Shown: positions 29,801 to 38,644 of the stretch, piece by piece
Layout of the letters: every line of letters starts with the position of its first letter
How positions within the stretch are numbered: the first letter of the stretch is position 1
Origin: Demequina sp. NBRC 110052
Lineage (GTDB): Bacteria; Actinomycetota; Actinomycetes; Actinomycetales; Demequinaceae
Assembly: GCF_002090075.1 (NCBI RefSeq)
Contig: NZ_BBRI01000002.1
Location: 310,001 to 374,000 of the forward strand
Length of the DNA stretch: 64,000 bases
Direction of reading: 5' to 3'
The notes under the pieces: generated by a model
The model's input: only the letters and a program-made list of their open reading frames with translations
What the model was told of the DNA's origin: nothing
Database searches by the model: none
Made by a program: the position numbers and the translations under genes

Positions 29801-30838
29801 TCATCCCACTTCGCGAAGCCATCCCGGGAGGAGGCCACGGGTGGCAGTTTCGCACAGAAGCGCCGCCAGCCTGCATTCGTCGTCGCGCCGGATAGCCGCC
29901 TGAGCCGATGCCAGGCACGATGCCAGATCTCCCCACCACCATGACAGCAACGCGCGCACTGCGGACGCCTCCGCGCCGGAGCGTCCGCGGCACAGATCCT
30001 CGATGCGCATCAGCACCGCATCGAACGCCTCCACTGATCGCGGACTGGGGCGCGCATCACCGCGCATCACGCCGTCCAGGCACGCATCCGTGTCGTCGGA
30101 CGGCACGCCCGCGAGCGTCTCTCGTACAGCGGTCGCGCCCGCGCCGAAGACCTCCAGGATGAGCGCGTCCCTCACCGCGCTGTCCGTCAAGGCATCGCCG
30201 AGCCGCCCGACGACGGGCGGGGCGAGGCCGTCGGCGGCCCCCCACGCGTCGGTGGCGTCCGCGGAGTCTGCGAGCGCGGCGCGCCACAGTGCGTGAGCCT
30301 CTTCGCGCCATACGGACGCATCGAGCTCACGCTTCCGCCGCGAACGTGCCCCCGCGCGGCGCGCGGAGGTCCGATGCGCTCGCTCGTCCTCCTTCCGTGC
30401 CCGGGAGGCCTGTGAGGCGTCACGCGCTGCTGGCAGGCGGCGCCCACCCGGAGGGCAGCAGTGCGGATCCGCGCAGCTCGGCGAGCGGTAGCGTCCGGCG
30501 CTGACCACGAGCGAGTCCTCGACCTCCAGGAGGCCCTCAAGCCCCTCTCGCACGAGCTCTCCTGCGGCGCACTCCCAGTCGACGCGGGCGTCGGTGAAGG
30601 ACACGATCGCGCAGCGCCGGAACCTCATCGCACGGCAATGGGTCACCACGGAGCCCGCGAACGAGGCCGCGATCTCCGGCATCAGACACGCGCGGCGATC
30701 GAGACTCGCGGCCATGCCGACGCTCCCGTCACCGCGAAGCGCCACCACCGCTACCGACTCGGGCGGGACTGCATACACGAGTTCGGCCAGAGCGGCCAGC
30801 CAGGCGTGATGGGAGGTGGTTCTGCGTCGCGCTGTCAT
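29801..30838 (-). CDS. DUF4192 family protein
   Basis: 345 residues from the ATG at 30836-30838; a GTG three codons earlier is possible. The family hallmark CADPHCCPPGGR follows an N-terminal domain beginning AWLAALAELVYAVPPESVAVVALRG. A very basic linker (SRARKEDERAHRTSARRAGARSRRKRE) separates this from a helical C-terminal domain with SWWWGDLASCLASAQAAIRRD. DUF4192 proteins are actinobacterial and uncharacterised. The gene commonly neighbours sigA, as here. Confidence 0.85.
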   Translation of the reverse strand: MTARRRTTSHHAWLAALAELVYAVPPESVAVVALRGDGSVGMAASLDRRACLMPEIAASFAGSVVTHCRAMRFRRCAIVSFTDARVDWECAAGELVREGLEGLLEVEDSLVVSAGRYRSPSCADPHCCPPGGRRLPAARDASQASRARKEDERAHRTSARRAGARSRRKRELDASVWREEAHALWRAALADSADATDAWGAADGLAPPVVGRLGDALTDSAVRDALILEVFGAGATAVRETLAGVPSDDTDACLDGVMRGDARPSPRSVEAFDAVLMRIEDLCRGRSGAEASAVRALLSWWWGDLASCLASAQAAIRRDDECRLAALLCETATRGLLPGWLREVG

Positions 30839-30939
30839 GGAACCCACTTCAGCGGCGCCGAGCGGTGTGTGGGACCGAGCCCCTCATGTTCGTGGAGAAC
30901 TCGCCTCACGCGAGTGGCTGTGGACGACCGCGCGCGGCC

Positions 30940-30945
30940 TAGGCT
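30940..30945 (+). promoter_or_regulatory. -10 element of a leaderless promoter (polyprenyl diphosphate synthase)
   Basis: TAGGCT is exactly six bases (GGGCGC) before the GTG at 30952. Confidence 0.6.
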
Positions 30946-30951
30946 GGGCGC

Positions 30952-32022
30952 GTGCTCGATCTCTCCCCCACCGCTGTCGTCGCCCGCGTCGACGAGTCGA
31001 TCGTCGCCGCACTCGACGCCGCATCGGACTCGATCGCGCCGCTCGGCGCTCACGCCGACGACCTGCTGGGGCCGCTCGCTGCGGCGTCTCGTGGCGGCAA
31101 GCGGCTGCGCGCGCAGCTGCTGGTCACCGCGCACGCGGCGCACGGCGGGTCGGACGTCGCCGTCTTCGGCGCGGCCGCAGCCGTCGAATGGTTCCAGACG
31201 GCAGCGCTCATCCACGACGACGTGCTCGACGGCTCCGACACTCGCCGAGGCGCCCCGGCAGCGCATCGGCGGTTCGAGGCGCTGCACCGCGACCGTGGCC
31301 TCGATGGCGATGCCGTGGCATTCGGCAGCGCGAGCGCGATCCTCGCGGGCGACATCGCGCTGATGATCGCGCAGCGTGCGCTCGCGTATGCGTGCGCGCC
31401 CCACCGTGACGGCGCGCGCGCGATGACGCTGTTCGCCGAGATGGCCGAGTTGTGCACCGCCGGTCAATACCTTGACATGCGGATCGCCGCAGAGCCACTC
31501 GACGCACTCGACGGCCTCGAGGACCAGATCCTCGCCACGATGCGCTCCAAGACCGCGTCGTACTCGTGCGAGCACCCCCTCGCGATCGGCGCGGCGCTCG
31601 CAGGTGCCACCGACGCGCAGGTGCAGGCCATGCGAGAGATCGGAGTGCCGCTCGGCATCGCGTTCCAGCTGCGCGACGACGTGCTCGGCCTCGTCGGCGA
31701 CCCTGCCGTCACGGGGAAGCCTGCCGGCGACGACGTGCGGGAGGGCAAGCGCACCCTGCTCGTTCAGCACGCCTGGACCCACGGAGACGACGCCACCAGG
31801 GACGCGGTGCGCGCGGCGCTCGGCGTCGAGGACATCGACGCCGCCGCGCTCGCGCGCGCCGTCGACGCCATCACTGCCTCGGGCGCCCTGGAAGCTGCCG
31901 AGTCACGCATCGACGCGCTGGCAAGGCCCGCGCTCGATGCGCTGGCAGCTCTCGAGCTGGAGGCGACCGCTCGCGACCGGCTCCTCGAACTGGGCCGACG
32001 CCTCACCGCACGCGACGCCTGA
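30952..32022 (+). CDS. Polyprenyl diphosphate synthase (geranylgeranyl-type trans-prenyltransferase)
   Basis: 356 residues with a GTG start. Family motifs run in order: GGKRLRAQLLV, the first Asp-rich motif LIHDDVLDGSDTRRGAPAAH, MRSKTASYSCEHPLAIGA, and the second motif QLRDDVLGLVGDPAVTGKPAGDDVREGKRTLL. The second motif has DDxxG rather than DDxxD, as in many actinobacterial homologues. It would extend isopentenyl diphosphate units to a C20-C45 chain for quinones or carrier lipid; the length cannot be read from sequence. dxs in this window supplies the pathway. Confidence 0.93.
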   Translation: MLDLSPTAVVARVDESIVAALDAASDSIAPLGAHADDLLGPLAAASRGGKRLRAQLLVTAHAAHGGSDVAVFGAAAAVEWFQTAALIHDDVLDGSDTRRGAPAAHRRFEALHRDRGLDGDAVAFGSASAILAGDIALMIAQRALAYACAPHRDGARAMTLFAEMAELCTAGQYLDMRIAAEPLDALDGLEDQILATMRSKTASYSCEHPLAIGAALAGATDAQVQAMREIGVPLGIAFQLRDDVLGLVGDPAVTGKPAGDDVREGKRTLLVQHAWTHGDDATRDAVRAALGVEDIDAAALARAVDAITASGALEAAESRIDALARPALDALAALELEATARDRLLELGRRLTARDA

Positions 32023-32074
32023 GCCGCGCGTCTCACGCGACTCGTGGCACGTGTCGCCCGTGTGGGGCGTGCGG

Positions 32075-32422
32075 TCAGAGCTCGGTCTGAGCGGCGCGAC
32101 GTACCGCGGCGCGGCGACCCTCGCGCAGGGCGTGCATCGGAGTTCCGCCGAGCTCCTCGGATGGCGAGAACAGCCAGTTCATCGTCTCGTCGTCGGTGAA
32201 GCCCGCGTCCTTCAGCAGCGTGAACGTGCCGTGCAGGGTCGCGAGCACATGCGGAGCGTGATCGCCGGGGACGATGAAGTCGGCGGGGAGCGCGAGAGCC
32301 GAGTTCGGCCCGCGTCGCACCGCGATCAGGCGCCCTTCGCGCAGCAGGTCTCGCACGCGCGAGGCCTCCACGCCGATCCGTTCAGCGAACTCGGGCACTG
32401 ACAGCCACTCAATCTCATCCAT
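32075..32422 (-). CDS. Rv2175c-family DNA-binding protein
   Basis: 115 residues from the ATG giving MDEIEWLSVPEFAERIGVEASRVRDLLREGRLIAVRRGPN, an excisionase/MerR-like winged helix-turn-helix. The C-terminal half (LATLHGTFTLLKDAGFTDDETMNWLFSPSEELGGTPMHALREGR) is the Rv2175c C-terminal domain. In M. tuberculosis Rv2175c is a DNA-binding substrate of the Ser/Thr kinase PknL. A PASTA kinase gene lies 1.5 kb away, so a similar link is plausible but unproven. Confidence 0.88.
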   Translation of the reverse strand: MDEIEWLSVPEFAERIGVEASRVRDLLREGRLIAVRRGPNSALALPADFIVPGDHAPHVLATLHGTFTLLKDAGFTDDETMNWLFSPSEELGGTPMHALREGRRAAVRRAAQTEL

Positions 32423-32482
32423 CACGGGGACAGCGTACAAACCCGGGTCCAGGTCTTGCCGACCGCCGACGCATGACTTACA

Positions 32483-32506
32483 GTCACATTTGTCACATGC
32501 GTCACA
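32483..32506 (+). promoter_or_regulatory. Three GTCACA boxes in 9-bp phase, MtrA-like operator
   Basis: GTCACA occurs at 32483, 32492 and 32501, each start exactly nine bases after the last, 33-56 bp before the LysM transglycosylase start. MtrA of mycobacteria recognises direct repeats of GTCACA-type 9-mers near oriC and cell-wall genes. The motif match is seen; MtrA binding is inferred. Confidence 0.55.
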
Positions 32507-32538
32507 TTAGACGCATCCGTTACGGCATGGAGACAGAC

Positions 32539-33879
32539 GTGAACAAGCCCACGCGCGCCCCCGAAACACCACGACGAGGCACCTGCCGTGCCGCGGCATC
32601 CGTGCTCGCCGCGCTCGCCGTCACGGCCCTGAGCACGGTGTCCGCCGAAGCCGACGAACGCCACCGCGTCGGCTCGGGCGACACCGTCAGCGCCCTGGCT
32701 TCGCAGTACGGCACCACGGTGAGCGCGATCGTCCGCGCGAACGACCTTGACGACCGCGCGACCATCTACGTGGGGCAGACGCTCACGATCCCCACAGACG
32801 CCGACGCGCCGACCAGCAGCGCGCGAACCCACCAGGTCGCGCCAGGCGACACCGTCTGGGACCTCGCGCGCGGGTACGGCACCACCGTCGCCAAGATCGT
32901 GGACGCCAACTCGCTAGGGTCCAACGCGGTCATCCGCATCGGCCAGACGCTCACCATCCCCGGCGCCACAGCGTCGGGCAGCGCACCCACCGCAGCCCCC
33001 GCCGCGACCACCCTGACGCACACCGTGGCCCCCGGAGACACCGTCTGGGACCTCGCGCGTGCCTACGGCACCTCCGTCAAGGCCATCGCCGAGGCGAACC
33101 GGCTCGGCTCCCGCACCGTGATCCGCATCGGCCAGACGCTCACCATCCCCGGCGCCACCGCGCCGGGCGGCACCGCCGCATCGGTCGCTCCCACGCTCGC
33201 CACGCCCGAGAACATCTCGTCCTTCGGGACTAGCACGGCGATCCATCGCGTCGGCGCCGGTGAGACCCTGTCAGCGATCGCCGCTCGCTACGGCTCCTCG
33301 GTGGCCGCGATCGTCGAGGCCAACGGCATCAAGAACCCCTCCCTGATCCGCGTGGGGCAGAGCCTCACCGTGCCCGGCGCCGTCGCCTCGGGCCTCGTGG
33401 GAGACAGCTTCGCGGGACGGACCTACTCAGCGCCGGTCGTCGCGTCCGCGAATCAGAACAAGGCCACACTGCTCGCGATGGACGTGCCCACGCGCGCGCA
33501 GATGCAGTCCATGGTCGTCGCGACCGCCCAGAGCATGGGCGTCAGCACGGCGCTCGCGCAGGCGATCGCCTACCAGGAATCCGGCTTCAGCATGCGGGCC
33601 GTCTCCCCTGCCAACGCGATCGGCACCATGCAGGTGATCCCCACGTCTGGCGCATGGGCATCGGACCTCGTGGGGCGCGACCTCAATCTCCTGGTGCCCC
33701 AGGACAACGTCACCGCGGGCGTCGCGATCCTGCGCCAGCTCACGCGCACCAGCTCCTCGCTCGAGACCGCGATCGCCGGCTACTACCAGGGCGCAGCCTC
33801 CGTACGGAAGTACGGCATGTTCGCCGACACCGAGCGCTACGTCGCAAGCGTCCTCGCCCTCATGGAGCGTTTCGACTGA
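32539..33879 (+). CDS. Secreted LysM-repeat lytic transglycosylase
   Basis: 446 residues from the GTG at 32539, chosen because GGAG lies six bases upstream; the in-frame ATG at 32527 has no ribosome site. A signal peptide (about 1-38, core AAASVLAALAVTALSTVSAEA) is followed by four LysM domains of about 45 residues, each beginning with a xHxVxxGDTV-type motif. A C-terminal SLT domain has the catalytic Glu in YQESGFSMRAVSPANAIGTMQV and GYYQGAASVRKYGM. It would bind and cleave peptidoglycan outside the membrane. LysM2 and LysM3 share a 38-bp identical DNA stretch. The gene is probably under the phased GTCACA boxes upstream. Confidence 0.92.
   Translation: MNKPTRAPETPRRGTCRAAASVLAALAVTALSTVSAEADERHRVGSGDTVSALASQYGTTVSAIVRANDLDDRATIYVGQTLTIPTDADAPTSSARTHQVAPGDTVWDLARGYGTTVAKIVDANSLGSNAVIRIGQTLTIPGATASGSAPTAAPAATTLTHTVAPGDTVWDLARAYGTSVKAIAEANRLGSRTVIRIGQTLTIPGATAPGGTAASVAPTLATPENISSFGTSTAIHRVGAGETLSAIAARYGSSVAAIVEANGIKNPSLIRVGQSLTVPGAVASGLVGDSFAGRTYSAPVVASANQNKATLLAMDVPTRAQMQSMVVATAQSMGVSTALAQAIAYQESGFSMRAVSPANAIGTMQVIPTSGAWASDLVGRDLNLLVPQDNVTAGVAILRQLTRTSSSLETAIAGYYQGAASVRKYGMFADTERYVASVLALMERFD
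32932..33158 (+). repeat. 38-bp direct repeat marking duplicated LysM modules
   Basis: An identical 38-base sequence occurs at 32932-32969 and 33121-33158, exactly 189 bases (63 codons) apart. It covers the end of LysM2 and of LysM3. The starts of the two modules also share a GACACCGTCTGGGACCTC block, so the duplication spans the whole module. Confidence 0.85.
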
Positions 33880-33946
33880 GCGACGCGTTGTGAGGGAGAC
33901 CCCCCGCCAGCGGCGGCGCCTCCCGAGAGCCCATCCGTCCCCTGCC

Positions 33947-33952
33947 TAGAAT
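33947..33952 (+). promoter_or_regulatory. -10 element of a leaderless promoter (PASTA kinase)
   Basis: TAGAAT is exactly six bases (GTGCCT) before the GTG at 33959. The earlier GTG at 33953 would fall inside the spacer, so 33959 is favoured. Confidence 0.6.
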
Positions 33953-33958
33953 GTGCCT

Positions 33959-35917
33959 GTGTCCGAGACCCTCACCGACCCCCTCCTCGGCCGTCTGATC
34001 GACGGCCGCTACGAGGTGCGCGACCGCGTCGCCATCGGCGGCATGGCGACCGTCTACGTCGCCTTCGATCGCCGCCTCGAGCGCGAGGTCGCACTCAAGG
34101 TCATGCACTCCAAGGTCGCAGAGGACGCCGACGCTGCAGCCTTCGCCTCGCGCGTGCGCCGCGAGGCGCGTGCCGCCGCCAGGCTCACCCATCCGGGCAT
34201 GGTGCGCGTCTACGACCAGGGCGTCGACGGCGACATCTCCTACCTCACGATGGAGTACGTCGACGGCGAGAACCTGCGCCACCGCATGGCCCAGGAGCTC
34301 ACGCTGTCGCTGGGCGAGTCCCTCTCGATCACCGAGCAGGTGCTCGACGCGCTCGCCGCCGCGCACCGGCAGGGGCTCGTGCACCGCGACGTGAAGCCCG
34401 AGAACGTCCTGATCGACGAGGACGGCCGCGCCAAGGTCGCCGACTTCGGGCTCGCACGCGCCGTCACAGACGTCAGCGCCACCGCACCCACCGGCGTCAT
34501 CATGGGCACCGTCGCCTACCTGGGACCCGAGCTCGTGTCCCGCGGCGAGGCAGACGCCCGCACCGACGTGTACGCCGTCGGCGTGCTGCTGTTCGAGATG
34601 CTCACCGGACGCCAGCCGTTCACCGGCGACACGCCCGTGGACGTCGCGACTCGCCACGTCCACGAGGACGTCCCCGCGCCGTCCAGCTTCGTCCCTTGGC
34701 TCCCGCCCGAGCTCGACGACCTGGTGCAGCACCTCGCCTCCCGCTCCCCCGACGCGCGCCCGGCCGACGCGGCGGCAGCTCTCGCGCTCGTCCGCCAGAC
34801 CCGCGCCATCATGGACGACCCCACGCTCGACCGCCGCGCCGACCCTCCTTCCGGCGCCGTGCCGGTCGACCTGGGCAACGGCGACGCCACGACCGTGCTC
34901 GATCCGGCGCCCTCAGGAGCCACGGTGGCACTGCCCGTCGGCCTCGCCGCGCTCGCAGACGACGACGTAGTCGACGCGATCATCGTCGAGGACGACCCCG
35001 AGGCGATCTCCCCTGCCCCCACCCGCAACAAGGCAGGGCTGTGGATCGGCGCGATCATCGCGGCCATCCTCACGCTCCTCGCGCTGGGACTGTGGTGGTA
35101 CACCGCGATCGGGCCCGGCGCCTACACCACCGTTCCCAACGTGGACGGACAGAGCGCCGAGCAGGCCGAGAACATCCTCACCGCCGCAGGATTCGTCGTC
35201 TCCACCGACTCGCGCAACGACGATGCCGTGCCGGAAGGCTTCGCGATCGAGACTGAGCCCGGCCAGCAGAGCCGCGTGCTCAACGGCTCGGACATCACGC
35301 TCGTCGTGTCGCTCGGCCCGCGCATGGTCGAGGTGCCCACGCTCGTGGGAATCCAGGAAGCCGACGCGCTCGCCGCACTCCAAGATGCCGACCTCACCGC
35401 AGGCGAGATCGCACGCCCCTACAGCGACACCGTGCCGCAGGGCCAGGTCATGGAGGCCTCGTTGGAGGCAGGGGCGTCAGTGCGCCACTCCACGCCCGTG
35501 AACCTCACGGTGTCCAACGGACCCGAGCCGATCAGCATCCCCGACGTCTACGGACTGAGCGAGGAGGAGGCGCGCGACGTGCTCGCCGGCTACGCGCTCA
35601 ACGTCACCGTCGAGTACGGCCGCACCGAGGACGTCGACAAGGGCGAGGTCTACCTCCAGGACCCGGCCGCAACGTCGGATGGGTTCCGCACCCAGGCGGT
35701 CACGATCACCGTGTCCGAGGGCCTGCCGCTTGTCACGGTCGACGACTACGTGGGCATGGACGCGCAGGGCGCGCAGAAGGCGGCGAAGGATGCTGGCCTC
35801 AAAGTCACCATGTACGGCAAGTGGCCGTGGAGCTCCAAGGAGTCCATCGTGGACCAGTCCCTCACCCCCGGCCAGGAGGTGGAGAAGGGCACGGCCATCG
35901 TCCTCATCTACAACTGA
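33959..35917 (+). CDS. Serine/threonine protein kinase with four PASTA domains (PknB-like)
   Basis: 652 residues. The Hanks-type kinase domain (about 12-285) has Lys47 (VALKVM), the catalytic loop HRDVKPENV (Asp144) and DFG at 162-164. The activation segment reads GTVAYLGPE, with Gly in place of the usual Ala of APE. A transmembrane helix lies at about 360-381 (LWIGAIIAAILTLLALGLWW). Four extracellular PASTA domains follow, starting near TVPNVDGQ, VEVPTLVG, ISIPDVYG and VTVDDYVG. PASTA kinases sense peptidoglycan fragments and control growth and division. It lies just after a cell-wall hydrolase gene. Confidence 0.93.
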   Translation: MSETLTDPLLGRLIDGRYEVRDRVAIGGMATVYVAFDRRLEREVALKVMHSKVAEDADAAAFASRVRREARAAARLTHPGMVRVYDQGVDGDISYLTMEYVDGENLRHRMAQELTLSLGESLSITEQVLDALAAAHRQGLVHRDVKPENVLIDEDGRAKVADFGLARAVTDVSATAPTGVIMGTVAYLGPELVSRGEADARTDVYAVGVLLFEMLTGRQPFTGDTPVDVATRHVHEDVPAPSSFVPWLPPELDDLVQHLASRSPDARPADAAAALALVRQTRAIMDDPTLDRRADPPSGAVPVDLGNGDATTVLDPAPSGATVALPVGLAALADDDVVDAIIVEDDPEAISPAPTRNKAGLWIGAIIAAILTLLALGLWWYTAIGPGAYTTVPNVDGQSAEQAENILTAAGFVVSTDSRNDDAVPEGFAIETEPGQQSRVLNGSDITLVVSLGPRMVEVPTLVGIQEADALAALQDADLTAGEIARPYSDTVPQGQVMEASLEAGASVRHSTPVNLTVSNGPEPISIPDVYGLSEEEARDVLAGYALNVTVEYGRTEDVDKGEVYLQDPAATSDGFRTQAVTITVSEGLPLVTVDDYVGMDAQGAQKAAKDAGLKVTMYGKWPWSSKESIVDQSLTPGQEVEKGTAIVLIYN

Positions 35918-35940
35918 GCCGCCGCGAGGCGGCAGACGCA

Positions 35941-35977
35941 CGAAGGGGCGGGCATCCAGTGGATGCCCGCCCCTTCG
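35941..35977. terminator. 17-bp perfect hairpin between the PASTA kinase and DAHP synthase genes
   Basis: Bases 35941-35957 pair perfectly with 35961-35977 around a three-base loop (AGT). The stem holds a GAAGGGGCGGGCATCC core. It lies between convergent genes and should stop transcription from both sides. Confidence 0.85.
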
Positions 35978-35989
35978 ACGTACGGTGCG

Positions 35990-37339
35990 TCAGTCGCGCT
36001 GGCTCAGCAGCTCCGCGACCAGGAACGCCATCTCCAGCGACTGCTGGTGGTTCAGGCGCGGGTCCACCTTGGTCTCGTAGCGGAAGGCGAGGCCCTGGTC
36101 GTCGATCTCCTCGGCGCCGCCGATGACCTCGGTCACGTCGTCGCCCGTGAGCTCGACGTGAAGGCCGCCGGGGACCGTGCCCAGCTCGCGGTGCACCTCG
36201 AAGAAGCCGGTGACCTCGTCGAGGATCGTGTCGAAGCGTCGGGTCTTGAAACCCGAGTCCGAGGTGAACGTGTTGCCGTGCATCGGGTCCGTGAGCCACG
36301 TGACGAAGACGCCCGAGTCGCGCACGCCCTCGACGATCGAGGGCAGCACGTCGCGCACCTTGTCAGCGCCCATGCGCGCCACGAAGGTCAGGCGACCCTG
36401 CACGTTCTCGGGGTTCAGGCGCTCCGCCAGCGCGATCGCGTCGGCCGCCGTGCTGGTCGGCCCGAGCTTCACCGCGATGGGGTTGTGGATCTTCGACATG
36501 AACTCCACGTGCGCGCCGTCCAACTGGCGCGTGCGCTCGCCGATCCACAACAGGTGGGCCGAGCAGTCGTACGGCAGGCCAGAGCGCGAGTCGATGCGAG
36601 TGAGCGAACGCTCGTAGTCGAGCAGCAGCGCCTCATGGCTCGAGAACATCTCAACCGTGCGCAGGGCGTCGAATTCTCCCCCGGCGGCCTCCATGAAGCG
36701 CACAGCGCGGTCGATCTCTGAGGCCATCTGGTCGTACCGGGCGTACGCAGGGTTCGCCGCGAAGCCCTTGTTCCACTGGTGCACGCGGCGCAGGTCCGCG
36801 AAGCCTCCGGTGGTGAACGCACGGATCAGATTCAGCGTGGACGCGGACACGTGGTAAGCGTCCAGCAGTCGCTCGGGGTTCGGCACCCGAGACTCCTCCG
36901 TGAACGCGAAGGAGTTGACGATGTCACCACGGTAGGCGGGCAGCGTCACGCCGTCGCGCGTCTCGGAGTCCGACGAGCGCGGCTTCGCATACTGGCCTGC
37001 CATGCGACCGATCTTCACGACGGGCGTGGATGCGCCGTACGTCAGCACGACCGCCATCTGCAGGATCGTCTTGATCTTGTTGCGGATGCGGTCTGCCGTC
37101 GCCTCCGCGAAGATCTCGGCGCAGTCGCCGCCCTGCAGGACGAACGCCTCGCCGCGGCCTGCCGCCGCGAGGTGCTCACGGAGCACGTCAGCCTCTCCCG
37201 CGAACACCAACGGAGGCACCTGCCTGAGGCGCTCCGTGGCGCGCGCGAGCGCATCCGGGTCTGGCCAGGACGGCTGCTGCTTCGCCTCGTACTCAAGGTA
37301 CGAGTCGATGCCCGCCGCCTGGAGGGCTTCCTCGCTCAT
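35990..37339 (-). CDS. aroG: Class II 3-deoxy-7-phosphoheptulonate synthase (DAHP synthase)
   Basis: 449 residues, typical of the class II (plant/mycobacterial AroG) enzyme. It condenses phosphoenolpyruvate and erythrose 4-phosphate in the first step of the shikimate pathway. Visible blocks are VLQGGDCAEIF, the KIGRMAGQYAKPRSSD loop, PERLLDAYHVSASTLN, SSHEALLLDYE and the metal-binding TDPMHGNT. The gene follows the phosphofructokinase gene by seven bases, so the two are probably one operon. trpD lies at 44-45 kb. Confidence 0.95.
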   Translation of the reverse strand: MSEEALQAAGIDSYLEYEAKQQPSWPDPDALARATERLRQVPPLVFAGEADVLREHLAAAGRGEAFVLQGGDCAEIFAEATADRIRNKIKTILQMAVVLTYGASTPVVKIGRMAGQYAKPRSSDSETRDGVTLPAYRGDIVNSFAFTEESRVPNPERLLDAYHVSASTLNLIRAFTTGGFADLRRVHQWNKGFAANPAYARYDQMASEIDRAVRFMEAAGGEFDALRTVEMFSSHEALLLDYERSLTRIDSRSGLPYDCSAHLLWIGERTRQLDGAHVEFMSKIHNPIAVKLGPTSTAADAIALAERLNPENVQGRLTFVARMGADKVRDVLPSIVEGVRDSGVFVTWLTDPMHGNTFTSDSGFKTRRFDTILDEVTGFFEVHRELGTVPGGLHVELTGDDVTEVIGGAEEIDDQGLAFRYETKVDPRLNHQQSLEMAFLVAELLSQRD

Positions 37340-37346
37340 GCGGGCG

Positions 37347-38546
37347 CTACGCCTGCCCGATCTCGGCGAGCATCTCCGTGTACCACGGGGTGCTCACGTC
37401 GAACGCCTTGTGGCCGGCGATGCGCGGGAACGGGATGGCCTTGAGGCGGCCGCCGTCTTCCTCGTCGTGGCCCACGACGCCGGGCTCGCCGCGCAGGGCG
37501 CACTCTACGGCGTAGTCGGTCATCGACTTGATCAGGCGCAGGTCCTCTGCGTTGGCGCGCGCGGAACGCGAGAAGTAGCCCGACTTCTGCACCATGACCT
37601 TCTCCGCACCGATGCGCTCTGCGAACTGCTTCGCGAACCAGTTGCCAGGGTTGATCGTGTCCAGCTTCACGTGACCGAACGGGTCCTTCTCGACGGTGCC
37701 GCCGGCCTCTTCGATCTCCTTGATGATCTCGGGCACGCCGGCACCCTCCGAGAGGAAGATGTTGACGTTGCCGGTCGAGTCCATGATCGCCTTGAGGCGC
37801 TCCGCCTCGGCATCGAGGTCGATCGAGGCCTCAGGCACGTACAGCGCGTGGATGTCCCAGCGGTCCTGCGACAGACCGATCTCCGGCACCCACTCCTGGT
37901 CCTTGACCCACTCGCGGTACTTCATGCCGGCCGCGGCGGTCAGCCAGCCGCACGCACGGCCCATGACCTCGTGCACGATCAGCATGCGCGGGGCCGAGCG
38001 GTGCTCACCGATGACGTTCTGCGCGAAGACCGACGCCTGCTCGGCGGCCGACCAGGCTCCCAGCGACTGGCGGATCGGCACGATGTCGTTGTCGATCGTC
38101 TTGGGCAGGCCCACCACGGTGAGCTCGTAGTCGTTCTCGTGCAGGTACGCGGCGAGGTCGGCGGCGGTCGTGTTGGTGTCGTCGCCGCCGATCGTGTGAA
38201 GCACGTCCACGCCGTCAGCCTTGAGCTGCTCGGCCGCGACAGCCAGCGGGTCCTGACCCTCCTGGACCAGTCCGCGCTTGACGCAGTCGGCCACGTTGGT
38301 GAGCTTCACGCGCGAGTTGCCGATGGGCGAGCCGCCGAACTCGTGGAGGATGCCCGCCTTGGCACGCACGGCGTCGCCGATCTGCACGTACTCGCCGCGC
38401 AGCAGGCCCCAGTAGCCGTGCTGGTAGGCGATGATCTCGATGTCCGGGTCGATCTCGGTGTAGCGACCGATGAGGCCGCCCACGGCGGACGAGAGGCAGG
38501 GGGCGAAGCCTCCCGCGGTGAGCAGTGCGACGCGGCGAACCGACAT
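37347..38546 (-). CDS. pfp: Pyrophosphate-dependent 6-phosphofructokinase
   Basis: 399 residues from the ATG with AAAGG eight bases upstream. The phosphofructokinase fold shows LTAGGFAPCLSSAVGG at the N-terminus, GGDDT at 120-124 and GLPKTIDND around 148-154. Asp at the second position after GG (GGDD instead of GGDG) is the established signature of pyrophosphate as phosphoryl donor, which makes the step reversible. Other blocks are HEVMGRACGWLTAAAG and KSGYFSRSA. It would interconvert fructose 6-phosphate and fructose 1,6-bisphosphate. It is seven bases upstream of the DAHP synthase gene. Confidence 0.93.
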   Translation of the reverse strand: MSVRRVALLTAGGFAPCLSSAVGGLIGRYTEIDPDIEIIAYQHGYWGLLRGEYVQIGDAVRAKAGILHEFGGSPIGNSRVKLTNVADCVKRGLVQEGQDPLAVAAEQLKADGVDVLHTIGGDDTNTTAADLAAYLHENDYELTVVGLPKTIDNDIVPIRQSLGAWSAAEQASVFAQNVIGEHRSAPRMLIVHEVMGRACGWLTAAAGMKYREWVKDQEWVPEIGLSQDRWDIHALYVPEASIDLDAEAERLKAIMDSTGNVNIFLSEGAGVPEIIKEIEEAGGTVEKDPFGHVKLDTINPGNWFAKQFAERIGAEKVMVQKSGYFSRSARANAEDLRLIKSMTDYAVECALRGEPGVVGHDEEDGGRLKAIPFPRIAGHKAFDVSTPWYTEMLAEIGQA

Positions 38547-38644
38547 GGCAGTACCTTTCTTCGGCTGTCTGGAATCCTCAGTCATTCTAGGGGTGCGCGC
38601 TCGACGGGGCCGACGGCCATCGGTCCCGTGCGTGCGAGCCTGCG

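Noticed and set aside
32600-33400. Regular repeats suggestive of a CRISPR array
   Set aside because: The repeats are codon-phased LysM modules inside a secreted hydrolase and lack short unique spacers.
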